From assembly GCA_029204225.1 (NCBI GenBank), contig CM055097.1, positions 70,870,252 through 70,934,251 on the forward strand: a DNA stretch of 64,000 nucleotides, given 5' to 3'. The position numbers were made by a program, and so were the translations under genes. Positions within the stretch are counted from its first letter, which is position 1. Each line of letters starts with the position of its first letter. The notes beneath the pieces were generated by a model, which was given only the letters and a program-made list of their open reading frames with translations, had not been told where the DNA came from and made no database searches. Positions 37,066-50,241 of the stretch are shown piece after piece. Source of the stretch: Diphasiastrum complanatum (Eukaryota > Streptophyta > Lycopodiopsida > Lycopodiales > Lycopodiaceae).

Positions 37066-40000
37066 ACCTGGTGCTTGTGACAAAACTGGATGCAAGGGCT
37101 CATAGTTATGTCGAGTAGGTCGCCGTGCTCGCTGGCAAACATCACATGTCTAAATAAAATTTTTTGTGTCCTTATGAAGCATAGGCCACCAACAACCTAA
37201 TTGCAAAAGTTTGCGAATAGTAATATCTGTAGAGAAGTGTCCTCCGCCCATGCCATCATGTGAAAACATGATTAAATATGGTACTTCATGCGGTAAAACA
37301 CATCTTTGTAGAATATTGTTTGATCCACGACTATACAATTGTCTTGCAATCAATTGATATGGTTGAGTCTTATGAATCAATTGTCTCTTCTGTACTTTTG
37401 TCAAGGAGTCATTTGGTTGTCCTAGCATCAGGTACTCAACAATATCCGCTGCCCACTCAGGTATTGCTTCTACATAGAACCATGCAGCATATGGTAATTC
37501 ATCATCCACTTCAGTATTAACTGGTGCGGATTCGATTCGCAAAACGTGATCGGCTAGATAATGTGGCTTCCCTTATCAAACCACAATTTGAAAGTCAAAT
37601 TCAGTCAATAATTAAAATTTCAAGGAATTTTTGTAAATAATCTTTAAAAGCAAATTGCATTACCCTTTGGAACGAACTTGGTGCATTACAGAGTCCAAAC
37701 GACATTACTTTGTAAGCATAGGTGTCCCATTTTGTTGCAAAAGCGGTTTTGTGGCGGTTGGCAAATGCAATCTTAACTTGGTTGTAGCCACTAAATCCAT
37801 CCAAGAAACTATAAGCTTCCGCTCCATCCTGGCGATCCAAAATGCTTTCAGTAAAAGGTAACGGAAAGTGATCCTTCCATGTCACTTTATTCAACGCTTT
37901 GAGATTCACACAAATTCTCAATTTTCCATTCTTCTTAGGAACAATGACAATCGGTGAGATCCATTCGGTATGCTTGATCTCATAAATGCGTCAAGCAATC
38001 TCTGAAGTTCTTTCTTTATCAGATCCGCAACATTAGGATTACAGCGATAGAACTTTGTAACCTTTGGAACTGCATCAGGTACTAAAGGTATGGTATGTTT
38101 AATAACTGACGTTGGAATACCCTTCAGATCTTGATAAGTCCATGAAAAACAATCTTGATACTTAATAAGTAACATGTAGAGTGCTTGATAGTGCTCAGGA
38201 TTAAGTTGTGAACCAACTTGTACAATCTTTTCCGATTCTCCTGGTTCAGCAAGATTCATTGGCTGTGTCCTAGTTGGACCATCATAAACATCTTTTGGGT
38301 TTGGAAAGTGTTCTTCAGGTTCACGATGTGCTTTAGGTAACATGATAACCACATCCTCCAATATATAACGTTTAAAATGTTCGGGCATATCATGTTGGAC
38401 TACATCTGCTTGTTCCTTTTCGAAAGGACTTGTCTTGGATCTTTGCTTAGTCTTTTTAGCAAGAATTGATCGTGGAGGTGATGACTTCCAAGACGATGAT
38501 GTCTTGCTAGAATTCTGACTTGTAGAATCATCCTCGACTTTTCCTTTGCCTTTATCCAGTAAGGGTGGCACATTCTCTGAATCAATCTTTTGAGGAGGAT
38601 TTTTCCATTTCAAGACCATATTATAATGTTGCTTGGCTTGTTTCTTCGTCATCGATCTTGTGATCCTATCTTCCTTCAATATAACTGCTTTAGGCGGTTA
38701 TATTATTGGTTCATCAGGAACATTACGCACTCCAAATCTGGTCGGATCCATATGATTGAGAATTTGCTCATCTGTGAGTTCTGCATTGCCATCATAAGTC
38801 AAGGCATGACTTACAGGTATGAGATCCTCTTTAATCGAATCTGGTATAGGTTCCGTTGATATCCAGGCTACATTCAGCACATTCAATGGAAACGTGATTG
38901 GTGTATCCAAAATTCGATCTAATAATGAAATCTCACTCAAATCTGATTGATTATCTTGTTGACACATATATCCTGCTGTACAATCAATCGTTGCAAGAGC
39001 TTCATTCCAATTGACAATATGTGTTTGAGAATCGTAATGAACTCTCAAATTTTTCTCTGGACGGTCACAAGTATGATCTGTTGTTAATGAATCATCGTCC
39101 TCTTTTTGAACCATTGGTCTGATAGTCCAAGTTGTAGGATCAACTTTGACTGCACGTTCACGATTTTAATTAAGAATTACTTGCGCAACTCGTAATCATG
39201 GATGTCCCAATAGGACTCGGTAGACATTTAGCGCTTCTGGTAAGTCCATTACTACAAAAGTAATGACGAACTATACTCGCACAATTCTGACAGATATATC
39301 TTCAACCATTCCTCGCAGATGAACTGTCATTTGATCAGCTAGCTTAATGGCAAAAGTAGCAGGTTTGATCTTGGTAAGGCCCCATTTTGAACATAGCTTT
39401 GTAGAAATCAGGTTAACTCCTGAACCGCCATCTATCACAGCTGCTTCCTTGGGAAACTGTCTATGTTGTATCGGCAGAGTGATATTCTTTTGTTCACTTT
39501 CCCAAGTAGCTCCGACATGGAGTACTTCATTAGCTTCTTCAAATATAGCACAAAAAAGTGGCTCTTGGCGTACTTCTGGTTCTATTTGGGCTAACTTTTG
39601 CGCTAAGACTTCTTTTGCTTTTGGCACCAACTTCAGGAACTCTCCCAATGAAATATTGATCTTGCTAGACAAAAAATTCATGAGCAGTTCTATTTGTGAC
39701 GTTTCCGGTTCAGTCATCTTGAAGGGTTTTTCATGATGATGTAACTGATCATTCATATCTGTACATGAATTTCTTGGTGGCTGCAATGGTGAAGAATGAA
39801 CTTCGGTTGTTGCTTTAGCAACTTCAAGCTCTTCTTCCTCTTGCAAATGTTTAATCCACTACCTCATATCCTGATATCGTCTTTTTTTTTGCATGGAAAT
39901 TGGGATAGACTCCAGATGCTATTGGTATATCGTTCAGTGGTATAGAATCAGCAGGTAATGGATCCTCCACTGGTTCTTTCTACTTTTGTGCTCTGGTGAC

Positions 40001-40815
40001 CACCATCAAGGGTACACTTGATTTATTCTAAGCTACTGGTCTTTGCTTGATTGTTATCAAATTTACAAGAGCTGTAGCTGTTGGTGGCTTCGGTCTTGCT
40101 GGACAGTCTTTATAGCAATTCCCATAACCACAATCACGACAAAATGGTACAAATTTTCTTTTATTTGGACATTCTGCAACTCTGTGATTTTCTCCACATG
40201 CAAAGCATCCAAGTGGTGCTCTGGTCCAGTTTCTAGAAACTTGTTGTTGCGCGACAGCATAAATAACACACTGTTCTTAGGATCCACCTTCTTGATCGTA
40301 GTTCCATTACTCAGCACTTTTGTACGGTTCTGGTTCCATCAAATTGGCAGGAGGAGCGGAGTGCTTTGGTGGGGCAAGTAAAGCTAAACGTTCCGGGTAT
40401 CCAAGAGCAGATGGTCAAGGTCTAGCTGCTAGATTTTTTTCATACTGTGGTTCTCGATATCCCATTAGGGCATACCGTTGTTGAATTATCCGAGGATTGA
40501 AGTTGCAAAAAGCAGTCTCATGATCAGGCGAATTACACAAATAGCATACACTGATTTCCATTCATTTTTTCAATTGAGGACACTCATTCATTGTGTGATT
40601 TCCTGTACAGATAGAACACTAGACATTTTCCCTGGTAGGAAAAGTCTTCGCAAACTTCTCAGGTTCCTTGTTCATTTTTTCATGGAAATCTTCCAATGCT
40701 TTGATCTTTTCATCAAATTGCGACTGCAACTTTTTCATTTGTTTCTGCTGGTTCTTCCCAAGTTTCTCGAACTCGTTGAGCATCATTTCTGTAGTAGCAT
40801 TTTGATGTTAGAGTT
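37066..40815 (-). pseudogene. Gypsy copy B: gag end, protease, RT start, integrase zinc finger
   Basis: In minus orientation: CCHC knuckles (CSICTGNHTMNEC, about 40610; CFACGENHRVAEC, about 40190; CRDCGYGNCYKDC, about 40120), protease IDGGSGVNLIS (about 39410-39440), acidic linker, the pre-RT region and the RT fingers/palm start (FLDGFSGYNQVKIA; FGLCNAPSSFQRVMQ). At about 37610 the sequence jumps from RT (KDYLQKFLEI) to the RNase H/integrase linker, deleting about 700 bp present in copy A. It ends with the integrase zinc finger (HDGMGGGHFS; CDVCQRARR). Several stops, including a TAG at 37150-37152 where copy A has CAG. Confidence 0.87.
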
Positions 40816-41212
40816 GTACTAGCATTCTTGGCTGGTTTTACTGATGGAAATGAAGCTAAGAGAGGCTCATTATATCATTCATTCATGATCAAGTCATCAA
40901 CTGATGAGGATATCTTGTGGCAAGATGGCGATGGAGGCTCATTCATGGAGTTTCATAGTGGATACATTTCAAGGAAGGACAAAGATGGAGGATACATGCA
41001 AGCAAATGATTATCACTCACATTTATTGCTTGGCTGCTGTTATTTTCCAGAGATATCAAAGGTGGAAGCATGGAGGAATTCATTCATTGTGATTCTATGT
41101 TACATTCTATGTTGGGTTTTCATCTTGATATGTAAAATTGATGTAAGAAATAGTGAAGCATCCAATATGGACACTATTATCTATATCAATTATGAAAGTT
41201 GATGCAATACTG
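40816..41212. other. Insertion of about 395 bp inside gypsy gag
   Basis: Gag similarity on the minus strand is continuous up to TSTSIAST (about 41213) and resumes at NATTEMMLNEFEKL (about 40815). The DNA between is not gypsy-like. On the plus strand it is largely open (40828-41202, 124 codons), but no domain is recognised. Clear target duplications or terminal repeats were not found, so its nature is open: a small transposon, a captured gene piece, or a variable gag segment. Confidence 0.5.
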
Positions 41213-41816
41213 GTGGATGTCATAGTAGTCTGCCCTGCTGTATAAGGCAACATACTGATATTCGGCTCATCATCTGAATCTTCATCCTCCTCCCGAATTG
41301 CATCATCCATAGCATTCTGCAAGAGTGCATACTCATTATGGCGTTTCAGCTCACATCTGATTCGTTTAAGTAAACTTGACAAAAATCACATAATCATGGC
41401 ATTTTCGTTAACCGGCTCAGGTTCACACTCAAATCTAAGGCGTTTCATCCATTTAATGTAATCTCGGACCATTTTCCGCTTTCCCATTTTAATTATACCT
41501 AAAAGTAGGAAAGGGTCTTCCGTAAACTTCCGCGGTTTGAATCATTTGATAAGGGCTCTTTTAACAACCTCCCAATTTGTACGCTCAGTTTCATCTTGAT
41601 TATAGTACCAATCTTGTGTTGTGCTTGTTAAGGCCATAAAAAACAGCTTAAGTTTATCTTGAGGGAAAATTTCGCCATAGACTTCACAGGATTCGGCATA
41701 GATCTGAAGAAATCTAACTGGATCTATTATAGATCCAAACGGGGTGCTCTTCTAACAATAATTGGATTGGACTCCTGATGAGCACCTCTCGGAACAGCTT
41801 CAGGGGCAGCCATCTT
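41213..41816 (-). pseudogene. Gypsy copy B gag N-terminal part
   Basis: The minus strand starts at ATG about 41815 (MAAPEAVPRGAHQE), then two stops, a gag core (FPQDKLKLFFMALTST; QDETERTNWEVVKRAL) and the RRIRCELKRHNEYALL-like end with an acidic tail (EEDEDSDDEPN). The same start occurs in copy D at 51464 on the plus strand, supporting it as the native gag start. Confidence 0.75.
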
Positions 41817-42958
41817 TACAAATTCAGATCAAGCAGACAATGAGATTGGATCTAGATTTTTCAATCAAAAACTATCTCAGATCATATCTACTAGATCTAT
41901 TCCACTTTTCAAGAATCTGATTCTATATCGTAAAAAATATTTCGAAATTCAAACAATCGATACTTCTAAAAAATGAAAATTTTCTTAGAATCCAAATTAG
42001 AATATATCAGATTTAATCCAAATTTTGACAGAGATTTGATCTAGAAAATCAAAACCTAAAAATGGTCTAGCGAAGGTTGGTTCGGCGAAGGTTCAACAGT
42101 GCTATTTTGGAAAAAGGCTCTCTGATCAACTTTTCTGACAATTTCTCAGGTAATAACCTTCGTCAACCTCTCAGATACAAGATCTGATATAAATAAAACT
42201 AGGGTAAGTCCGGTGAATGTTTCTGACACAAAAAATACAATTTTTGTAGTGTGGCGAGGGTAAAAATCAAGATTTTTTATATCTGGACAAGAAGAATCTT
42301 CGCTGAACTCAAAAATAGTATTTTATTATAAGTAGAATGTTCTGGAAACTCAACGAAGGTTTTGGCGAAGGATCAAGAGTAATATTGATATTTTTGTAAA
42401 TTCTTCTCCGACCTGACAGTAGATAGATCTGAATCACACCTATGCACAGTTAATCGGACGAAGGTTTTTTTTTTCTGTATTTTTAGAGTTTTGGTGATTT
42501 TTTGGTGTTTTTTGATAGTTTTTCTGATATTTCTGAAATTTTGCTGGGAATTAATCTTCGCTCTTCAAACTGAAGGTTTTGTGATCAAAACCAAAGGTGT
42601 TTGCAACTTGGCGAAAGTTTCCTGAAAGAGAAAAAAAAGTTATCAGTTTTGATGACAATTTTTGTCTCTTTTTGACCCAAATCTGGCAGAATTGACCGAT
42701 TTTTGTTGTTTTTTCTGATATCTCAGATCCAAATGAATCTTAAGATTGGTAATCTGAATAGCTTTCCCTGTTCTACAATCAGATTAGATTTCAAACAAGA
42801 AAATCCACTCAAATCAAGAAAAATCAATCTCAAACTAACCCTAAATGCAGATCTAACACTATTCAAGCAACAACAAGATGTCTAATGCAAGCTAACCATC
42901 CAACAATCATGCTGCAAACTGAAAAATTGGCGTAGCTCCCTGGCAACGACGCCAAAAT
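41817..42958 (-). other. Gypsy copy B leader with primer-binding site and motif cluster
   Basis: The primer-binding site reads TGGCGTCGTTGCCAGGGA on the minus strand (42954-42937), four bases inside the LTR. It matches the 3' end of plant tRNA-Asp with two differences. The 1.1-kb leader carries GAAGGTT or its complement exactly at 42072, 42087, 42155, 42355, 42460 and 42572, often as GGCGAAGGTT, with looser copies near 42299, 42366, 42556 and 42611. No ORF. Confidence 0.8.
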
Positions 42959-43675
42959 TGTAGTGGGTTTCTTTCCTTGCCTAATCTCAAACCACGATCT
43001 AGTCAATCTAGCATCAAGAAACGAAGTTAGTTGTCACGCGTAGGTTCGTTCCCATGAGAGCAATAGTATACTTCAGATTTCAGCATGCATGGAGGATTCA
43101 CATCTAACTCTAACATCCATTAACCCTAAACATTAACACTACAATCCACAATAAGATAACTTACTCTTTCTCTCTCATAAAAAGTATATTAACATACAAT
43201 CCCAATAACAATCAGATCCAACAATTAGCAAAATCCAAAGAAAGCATGAGAGATGGAGGAAAAGTGATAGAGAGCAAGGACATTCATCAATCCACTTCTA
43301 AAGAGAACCATTCTGCTTTATTGAAATGAGGAGATGAACATGTGTAGGAACGCGAGTTGGTCCCTTTTTATAATAGAGAGGAGGACCCTGGCCTCTGAAT
43401 CCTATTGGTCCATTTCTGCCTCCCTAATTATTCAAATTTAAAAAATAGTGGGAACCATCCAAATTGGAGGGAAACCCAATTTTATTCACTAACTTGACAT
43501 TTAGGCCTTGCGACATTAAAAGTCCCGCAAAAAGGCCTAAAGTCCTTTTATTGACTTTCTAATTAATCAAATCTCTATGTGATCATCAGGTTGGACTTAC
43601 ACACGCAGCGTGCCAAAGCCCTCTCACTTATTAACTAGGGTTAGGGTTGCCTTGGGATCCACAAACCCTCCAACA
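42959..43675 (-). mobile_element. 5' LTR of gypsy copy B, 717 bp
   Basis: In minus orientation it starts TGTTGGAGGG (43675) and ends CCCACTACA (42959), giving the TG..CA ends of an LTR, followed by the primer-binding site. A TTTTTATAAT-type TATA region lies near 43365-43375. Related LTR pieces: 14027-14322 (same strand) and 49679-50241 (opposite strand). Confidence 0.88.
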
Positions 43676-45034
<1,359 letters not shown>

Positions 45035-45045
45035 GGAAAATGCCA

Positions 45046-45082
45046 AAAACACAGTTTGAACCAGCGGTTCAAACTGTGTTTT
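45046..45082. repeat. Perfect 17-bp inverted repeat with 3-nt loop
   Basis: AAAACACAGTTTGAACC (45046-45062), loop AGC, and the exact complement GGTTCAAACTGTGTTTT (45066-45082). It stands 15 bp after the TC array. It would form a stable cruciform or hairpin. Not followed by a T-run on either strand, so not a terminator in any usual sense. Confidence 0.9.
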
Positions 45083-45230
45083 GACACACAACTATGAACC
45101 CAACTATTACTATTCCGGTACTACTAACAGTCCTATTGAGAGGTCCTAGACCTTCCAAGACTCAAGAGGGCACATTAATTTTCCTCCTATGATTCTATTG
45201 TGGATAAGCTTAGGTTAAGTGCCTAGAAAC

Positions 45231-45612
45231 TGTAGGAAAGCAAGAGTCAAGTCACCAAGATCTAGTTATCAATCAATCTCCACAAGAAACAAGAGAGAAG
45301 AGGCTGCGTGACCTCCTCTAAGAGAGAGAGAGAAAACAACAACACAAGCAATGGAGAGCAGTGCTTAGCCAAACTGAAAAATGTGACACAGTAAGCCAAC
45401 ATGTACTCTACCTACTTACTGAATGTAGGGCACCTCCAAAAGTCAAGATAGGGCCCCTAAACCAAATTAGAACTCTAAGGACCCACGAGTCAGTACATGA
45501 CCAAAGACAAACTTAAGATTGGCCTAAATAACTAAATACCCATGGTTACACAAATCTCGACCTTTTGGGTCAAAGTAACCTATGGATTAACTTTAGCATA
45601 GTCATTTATTTC
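45231..45612 (-). mobile_element. 3' LTR of copia copy N
   Basis: Nearly the same as 46728-47242 apart from a short (AG)7 in place of a long GA array, a roughly 20-bp deletion near 45500 and loss of the last few bases at its high-coordinate end. Both begin, on the plus strand, with TGTAGGAAAGC. In minus orientation this is the downstream LTR. Confidence 0.8.
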
Positions 45613-46017
45613 ATTTATTTCTTTACATTTCCCTGATGACATCACATTGGAAAGCGTTGAAGAGGATCTTTCGATATCCTCAAGGAAAAGAAGTCATGGA
45701 CTGGTTTTTCTTGCTTGTGATGATGCATGTTTGGTTGGTTTTAGTGACTCGGATTGGGGTGGAGATCAAGACACTAGACGCTCTACAAGTGGACATTGTT
45801 TTTCTTATGGAAATTCTGCAATTTCTTGGTCAAGTAAAAAGCAGCCCACTGTTGCTACTTCTTCTAGTGAGGCAGAATATAGAGCGATATTTTCAGCCAC
45901 AACATAGTGTTTATGGCTGAAAAGACTACTTGTTGACATGAAGTTTGGCGAGCCCTCAGCCACTCTTATCTTGAGTGATAGTCAAAGTGCCATTGCCATT
46001 GCACGGAATCCTGTTTA
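45613..46017 (+). mobile_element. Copia RNase H fragment
   Basis: The plus frame 45647-45907 and its continuation encode GFSDSDWGGDQDTRRSTSGH, SWSSKKQPTVATSSSEAEYR and SDSQSAIAIARNPV, the copia RNase H core with its conserved acidic residues. One TAG near 45905 and an upstream frameshift break it. It lies between the two LTRs of copy N but in the opposite orientation, so it belongs to a different element or an inverted piece. Confidence 0.85.
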
Positions 46018-46727
46018 AACAAAGAACCGATAGCTTCCAATTCTTTAGCCACCTCCAACAAAATTTCAGCTTGTAGTAGAGAGGAAAGAGAGCCTTCCCA
46101 CAACCAAATCTACTAAAAAATTTGCAGCAAACAAAGAGTTGAAAGTAGGAGCACCAAATGTCTTCCAATCTGCAACCAAAGTGCGCAAATGATAATGGAA
46201 AGATGATTGTCTTTCTGCACAAAAATACCAGCCTCATGAAAATTAGGTTAGCTTCGAATGAAGCCTACACCGATACCCGATTAGAAAGCTAAATAGTGTG
46301 ATCACAACACACTTCAATAGGGCTGTTGAAAGCACCCTACTGCTTGCTGAAAATCTGCAATTTTCTAGCCACAAATTTGCCCCAACCCAAAATAGGGTAT
46401 GCTGAATATTGGGCACCCTCCTTCACAAATGCCAACTTGAAAACAAAAATAGCAAGGTAAGAAGGCTCCAAAACCAAAAATCAGTAGCAGATTTTTGGGC
46501 GCCCTTCTCCAAACAAAACTTGCTGAGAACTGGCTACAAAAAAATCAGATTTGAGATGCTGATTTTTGGGTGCCCTCCTTCAACCTGAAAAGAGACAAAA
46601 AGACTGATCCAAACTCCACTTGGAAAGATCAACAAGATTGAAATTTCAGAACAAAAAGTAGAAAAGCTCCTCTTCTGGTAGGGCACCAATATACAAGCTT
46701 GCTACAGATCTGGTAGCTCTGATACCA
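46018..46727 (-). mobile_element. Leader region of copia copy N with Met primer-binding site
   Basis: On the minus strand TGGTATCAGAGC (46727-46716) directly follows the LTR end. This is the common copia primer-binding site, complementary to initiator tRNA-Met. The following 700 bp contain repeated GGGCACCC-type blocks and no intact ORF, so they are taken as leader or decayed gag. Confidence 0.75.
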
Positions 46728-47242
<515 letters not shown>

Positions 47243-48232
47243 GAAACTTCTATCTTGGATTCATGGTGGGCATAAATATGTCCTAACGACATACATTCTT
47301 TAGCTTAAGATTTTGTATCACTTGGGCTCTTTGTGGGACAACTCTTGCCTTTGCTACTACTTGTAGGGCTTTAGACATTGATTTTATGGAATGCTATTTT
47401 TATTCTTCGTGGGAGATTGGTAGATTGCTTTACAGTCAATACATGCTTAATTGATACTAAAATATGTGATTCACTCCATCACTAGATGCAAAAGACTTTG
47501 TATTATGTAGTTCGAGTGAGTGTAGTGTATTGCCAACCTCAGGTTGGTTAGACACATGAAACATGATGATTGTCCTAGAGAAGTGACTGTAATGACTACA
47601 CTCTTTTGGCATTGTAGCATGCCAGCCATTCATTAAGCCTGCTACCATAGATGATGGATAATTACCTTGGCTGATGGTGCGAGATTGTGATGACACAAGT
47701 CTTTCACCAAAAAGACTAGATCTAGAGTTGAGAATTGATGCTCCCAAAAGGATTATAGCCAGTTGGATGAGTTGTAGATGACTATTTGATCCAAAACTAA
47801 GAACCTGCCAAAAGGATGATTTTTCTTTTGTTCTTCCAAGACAATTTGCTCTTCGAAGAGTTGAAGGCCGACTCAACATTGTCTCCTCGGTTATTGTTGT
47901 TAGAGCCTTTACTCCCTGTCCCGGTTGTTTACAGTTTTTAGAGACACCTGTATGCTTTGTAATTATTGTAATTACTGAAATGGCTAAGTCACCGGCCTGT
48001 GATGACTTTTGTAAGTAAATTGTAAATAAACTATAATTAGTTGGCATTGGACCTCAGAGAGTCGTGCTTAGCTTTGGCATGGGTACTGGGTCATTTATTA
48101 GGAGTGGCTGGACTGACCTCCTTAAAAGTAGGAGCATTGACTAATCAATGGGTCACTTGTCATGTGCCCACTGGGACACTTGGTCCAGTGAATGAGTGAC
48201 ACATGTCAAGGTTGATCGGTCAAACATGCAGT
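47243..48232. other. Unassigned region, long minus ORF 47457-48047
   Basis: A 196-codon minus-strand ORF is present but shows no domain I recognise. Its composition (S, T, N, L rich) fits chance or decayed transposon DNA. It precedes a copia RT on the plus strand, so part of it may be that element's eroded gag to integrase region. Confidence 0.25.
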
Positions 48233-49676
48233 GGATAGGGTGCCAGAAGATCTCTTAGGTCTCATGAGAGACAAGAGACTAACTTTGCTCTTATGTCCAC
48301 TATTTTGGATGCAGATGAGCCTCAGTTCTTTCACAAAGCCGTGAAGGAAAAGGTATGGCAACATGCCATGCAGGAGGAGTACGACTCCATTGTCAAGAAT
48401 GACACATGGGAGCTCACTACATTGCCAAACGAGAAGCAACCAATAGGTTGCAAGTGGGTCTATAAGACCAAATTTCATGCCAATGGAACAATGGACAAGT
48501 ACAAGGCAAGGTTGGTGGCGAAAAGCTACGCCCAACAGGAGGGGCTAGACTACAATGAGACATTTGCACCTATTGCTAAGATGACATCTATCAGAACCGT
48601 TTTGGCCTTAGTCTCATATTTTGATTGGGATGTCCATCAAATGGATGTCAAGAGTGCATTTCTTAATGGGCACCTACACAAAGGTTTACATGGAACAATC
48701 GCAGGGGTTTGAGATAATAGGCAAGGAGAATCTGGTTTGCAGACTTAGAAAAGCCTTGTATGGGCTCAAACATGCGCCAAGGGCTTGGTATAGCCGAATT
48801 GACGAGTACTTTGCAAGACAAGGGTTTGAGATGAGTAAGTCTGATTGCAATCTCTATGTCTTCAGGGAAGGTGAAGACTTTGTTGTTGTTGTGCTCTATG
48901 TGGATGATCTACTCATCACATGAAGTAATAAGAAGCTTATTGCTTCTGTTAAGAAAAATCTTTCTAGTGAGTTTGAGAAGAAAGATTTGGGTTTGCTACA
49001 CTATTGCCTAGGAGTTGAGTTTTGGAAAGGGAAGCGTTGTCTTTTTATCTCTCAGGCAAAGTATGCACATAAACTATTCAAGAGGTTTAACATGCAAGAA
49101 AGCAAACCAATTAGCACACCCATGGATGCAAGCAACAAGCCATCAAGAGATGATGGCCCAACATTTGCAGATGAGGCTCTCTATCGCCAATTGGTGGGCA
49201 GCTTGATTTACCTTTACTACCACCAGGCTAGATATTGCCTCTGTGGTTGGGATCGCAAGTCAATTCATGAGTAAGTCTACCAAAGCACATTGGAAGGCAG
49301 CCAAGCGGATCCTACGATATGTGAGAGGGACGATGACTTATGGGATTGGATACACTGATGATGGAGACCTTCAGCTGGAAGGTTATTCAGATTTTGATTA
49401 GGCAGGTGATAGAGACGATCAGAGATCGACGACATGCTATTGCTTTAGCCTAGGTTCAGGGTCTATATCATGGTGTAGCAAGAAGCAGCCTACTATTGCC
49501 CTATCATCTACTGAAGCTGAGTACAGGGCGACTACGAGGTCCGCCTGTGAAGCCATTTGGTTACGCTGTCTACTTGAGGATATGTAGATTGCTCAAGTAA
49601 GACTTACATTGTTGCATTGTGATAACCAAAGTTGCATTCAGCTTGCGAGAAATCTAGTCTATCATTTTAATGTTGC
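48233..49676 (+). pseudogene. Copia RT and RNase H (copy F)
   Basis: The plus strand encodes the start of copia RT (KWVYKTKFHANGTMDKYKAR; HQMDVKSAFLNG), then after a frameshift at about 48680 the rest (RKALYGLKHAPRAWYSRID; VVLYVDDLLIT at about 48890-48920 with the catalytic YVDD intact), a TGA, LLHYCLGVEFW and YRQLVGSLIYL, another frameshift at about 49215, and RNase H ([27 protein letters not shown]). Two more in-frame stops follow. It ends in RNLVYHFNV at about 49670, where gypsy LTR sequence begins. Close in sequence to the copia at 4.9-7.6 kb but not the same copy. Confidence 0.9.
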
Positions 49677-49678
49677 AG

Positions 49679-50241
49679 GGCCTAAATGTCAAGTTAGTGA
49701 ATAAAGTTGGGTTTCCCTCCAATTTGGATGGTTCTCACTTTTTTTAAATTTGAATAATTAGGGAGGTAGAAATGGACCAATAGGATTCAGAGGCCAGGGT
49801 CTTCCTCTCTACTATAAGAAGAGACCAACTTGAGTTCTTACACATGTTCACTTCCTCATTTCAATAAAGCAGATTGGTTCTCTTGTGAAATGGATTGATG
49901 AATGTCCTTGCTCTCTTCACTTTTCCTCCATCTCTCATTCATTGGATTTTGCTAATTGTTGGATCTAATTGTTATCGGGATTGCATGTTATTATACTTTT
50001 TTATGAGAGAGAAGGAGTAAGCTATCTTGTTGTGGATGTAGTGTTAATGGATGTAGTGTTAATGGATTGTAGGGTTAATGGATGTTAGAGTTAGATGTGA
50101 ATCTTCCATTTATGCTGAAATCTAAACTATAGTATCGCTCTCATGGGACAACTAACTATGCGTGACAACTAACTTCATCTCTTTGATGCTAGATTGATTA
50201 GATCTTGGATTTAGGTTAGGCAAGGAGAGAAACCCACTACA
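49679..50241 (+). mobile_element. 5'-truncated LTR of gypsy copy D
   Basis: Reverse complement of 42959-43515 with moderate divergence: GGCCTAAATGTCAAGTTAG at the left, CCCACTACA at the right end (50241). About 160 bp of the LTR start are missing at the join with copia copy F. Confidence 0.83.

Noticed and set aside
45060-45082. GGTTCAAAC as a tRNA B box
   Set aside because: It is one arm of the perfect hairpin; no A box or cloverleaf accompanies it.
47457-48047. 196-codon minus ORF as a real gene
   Set aside because: No domain, atypical composition, and it sits between transposon fragments; left unassigned.
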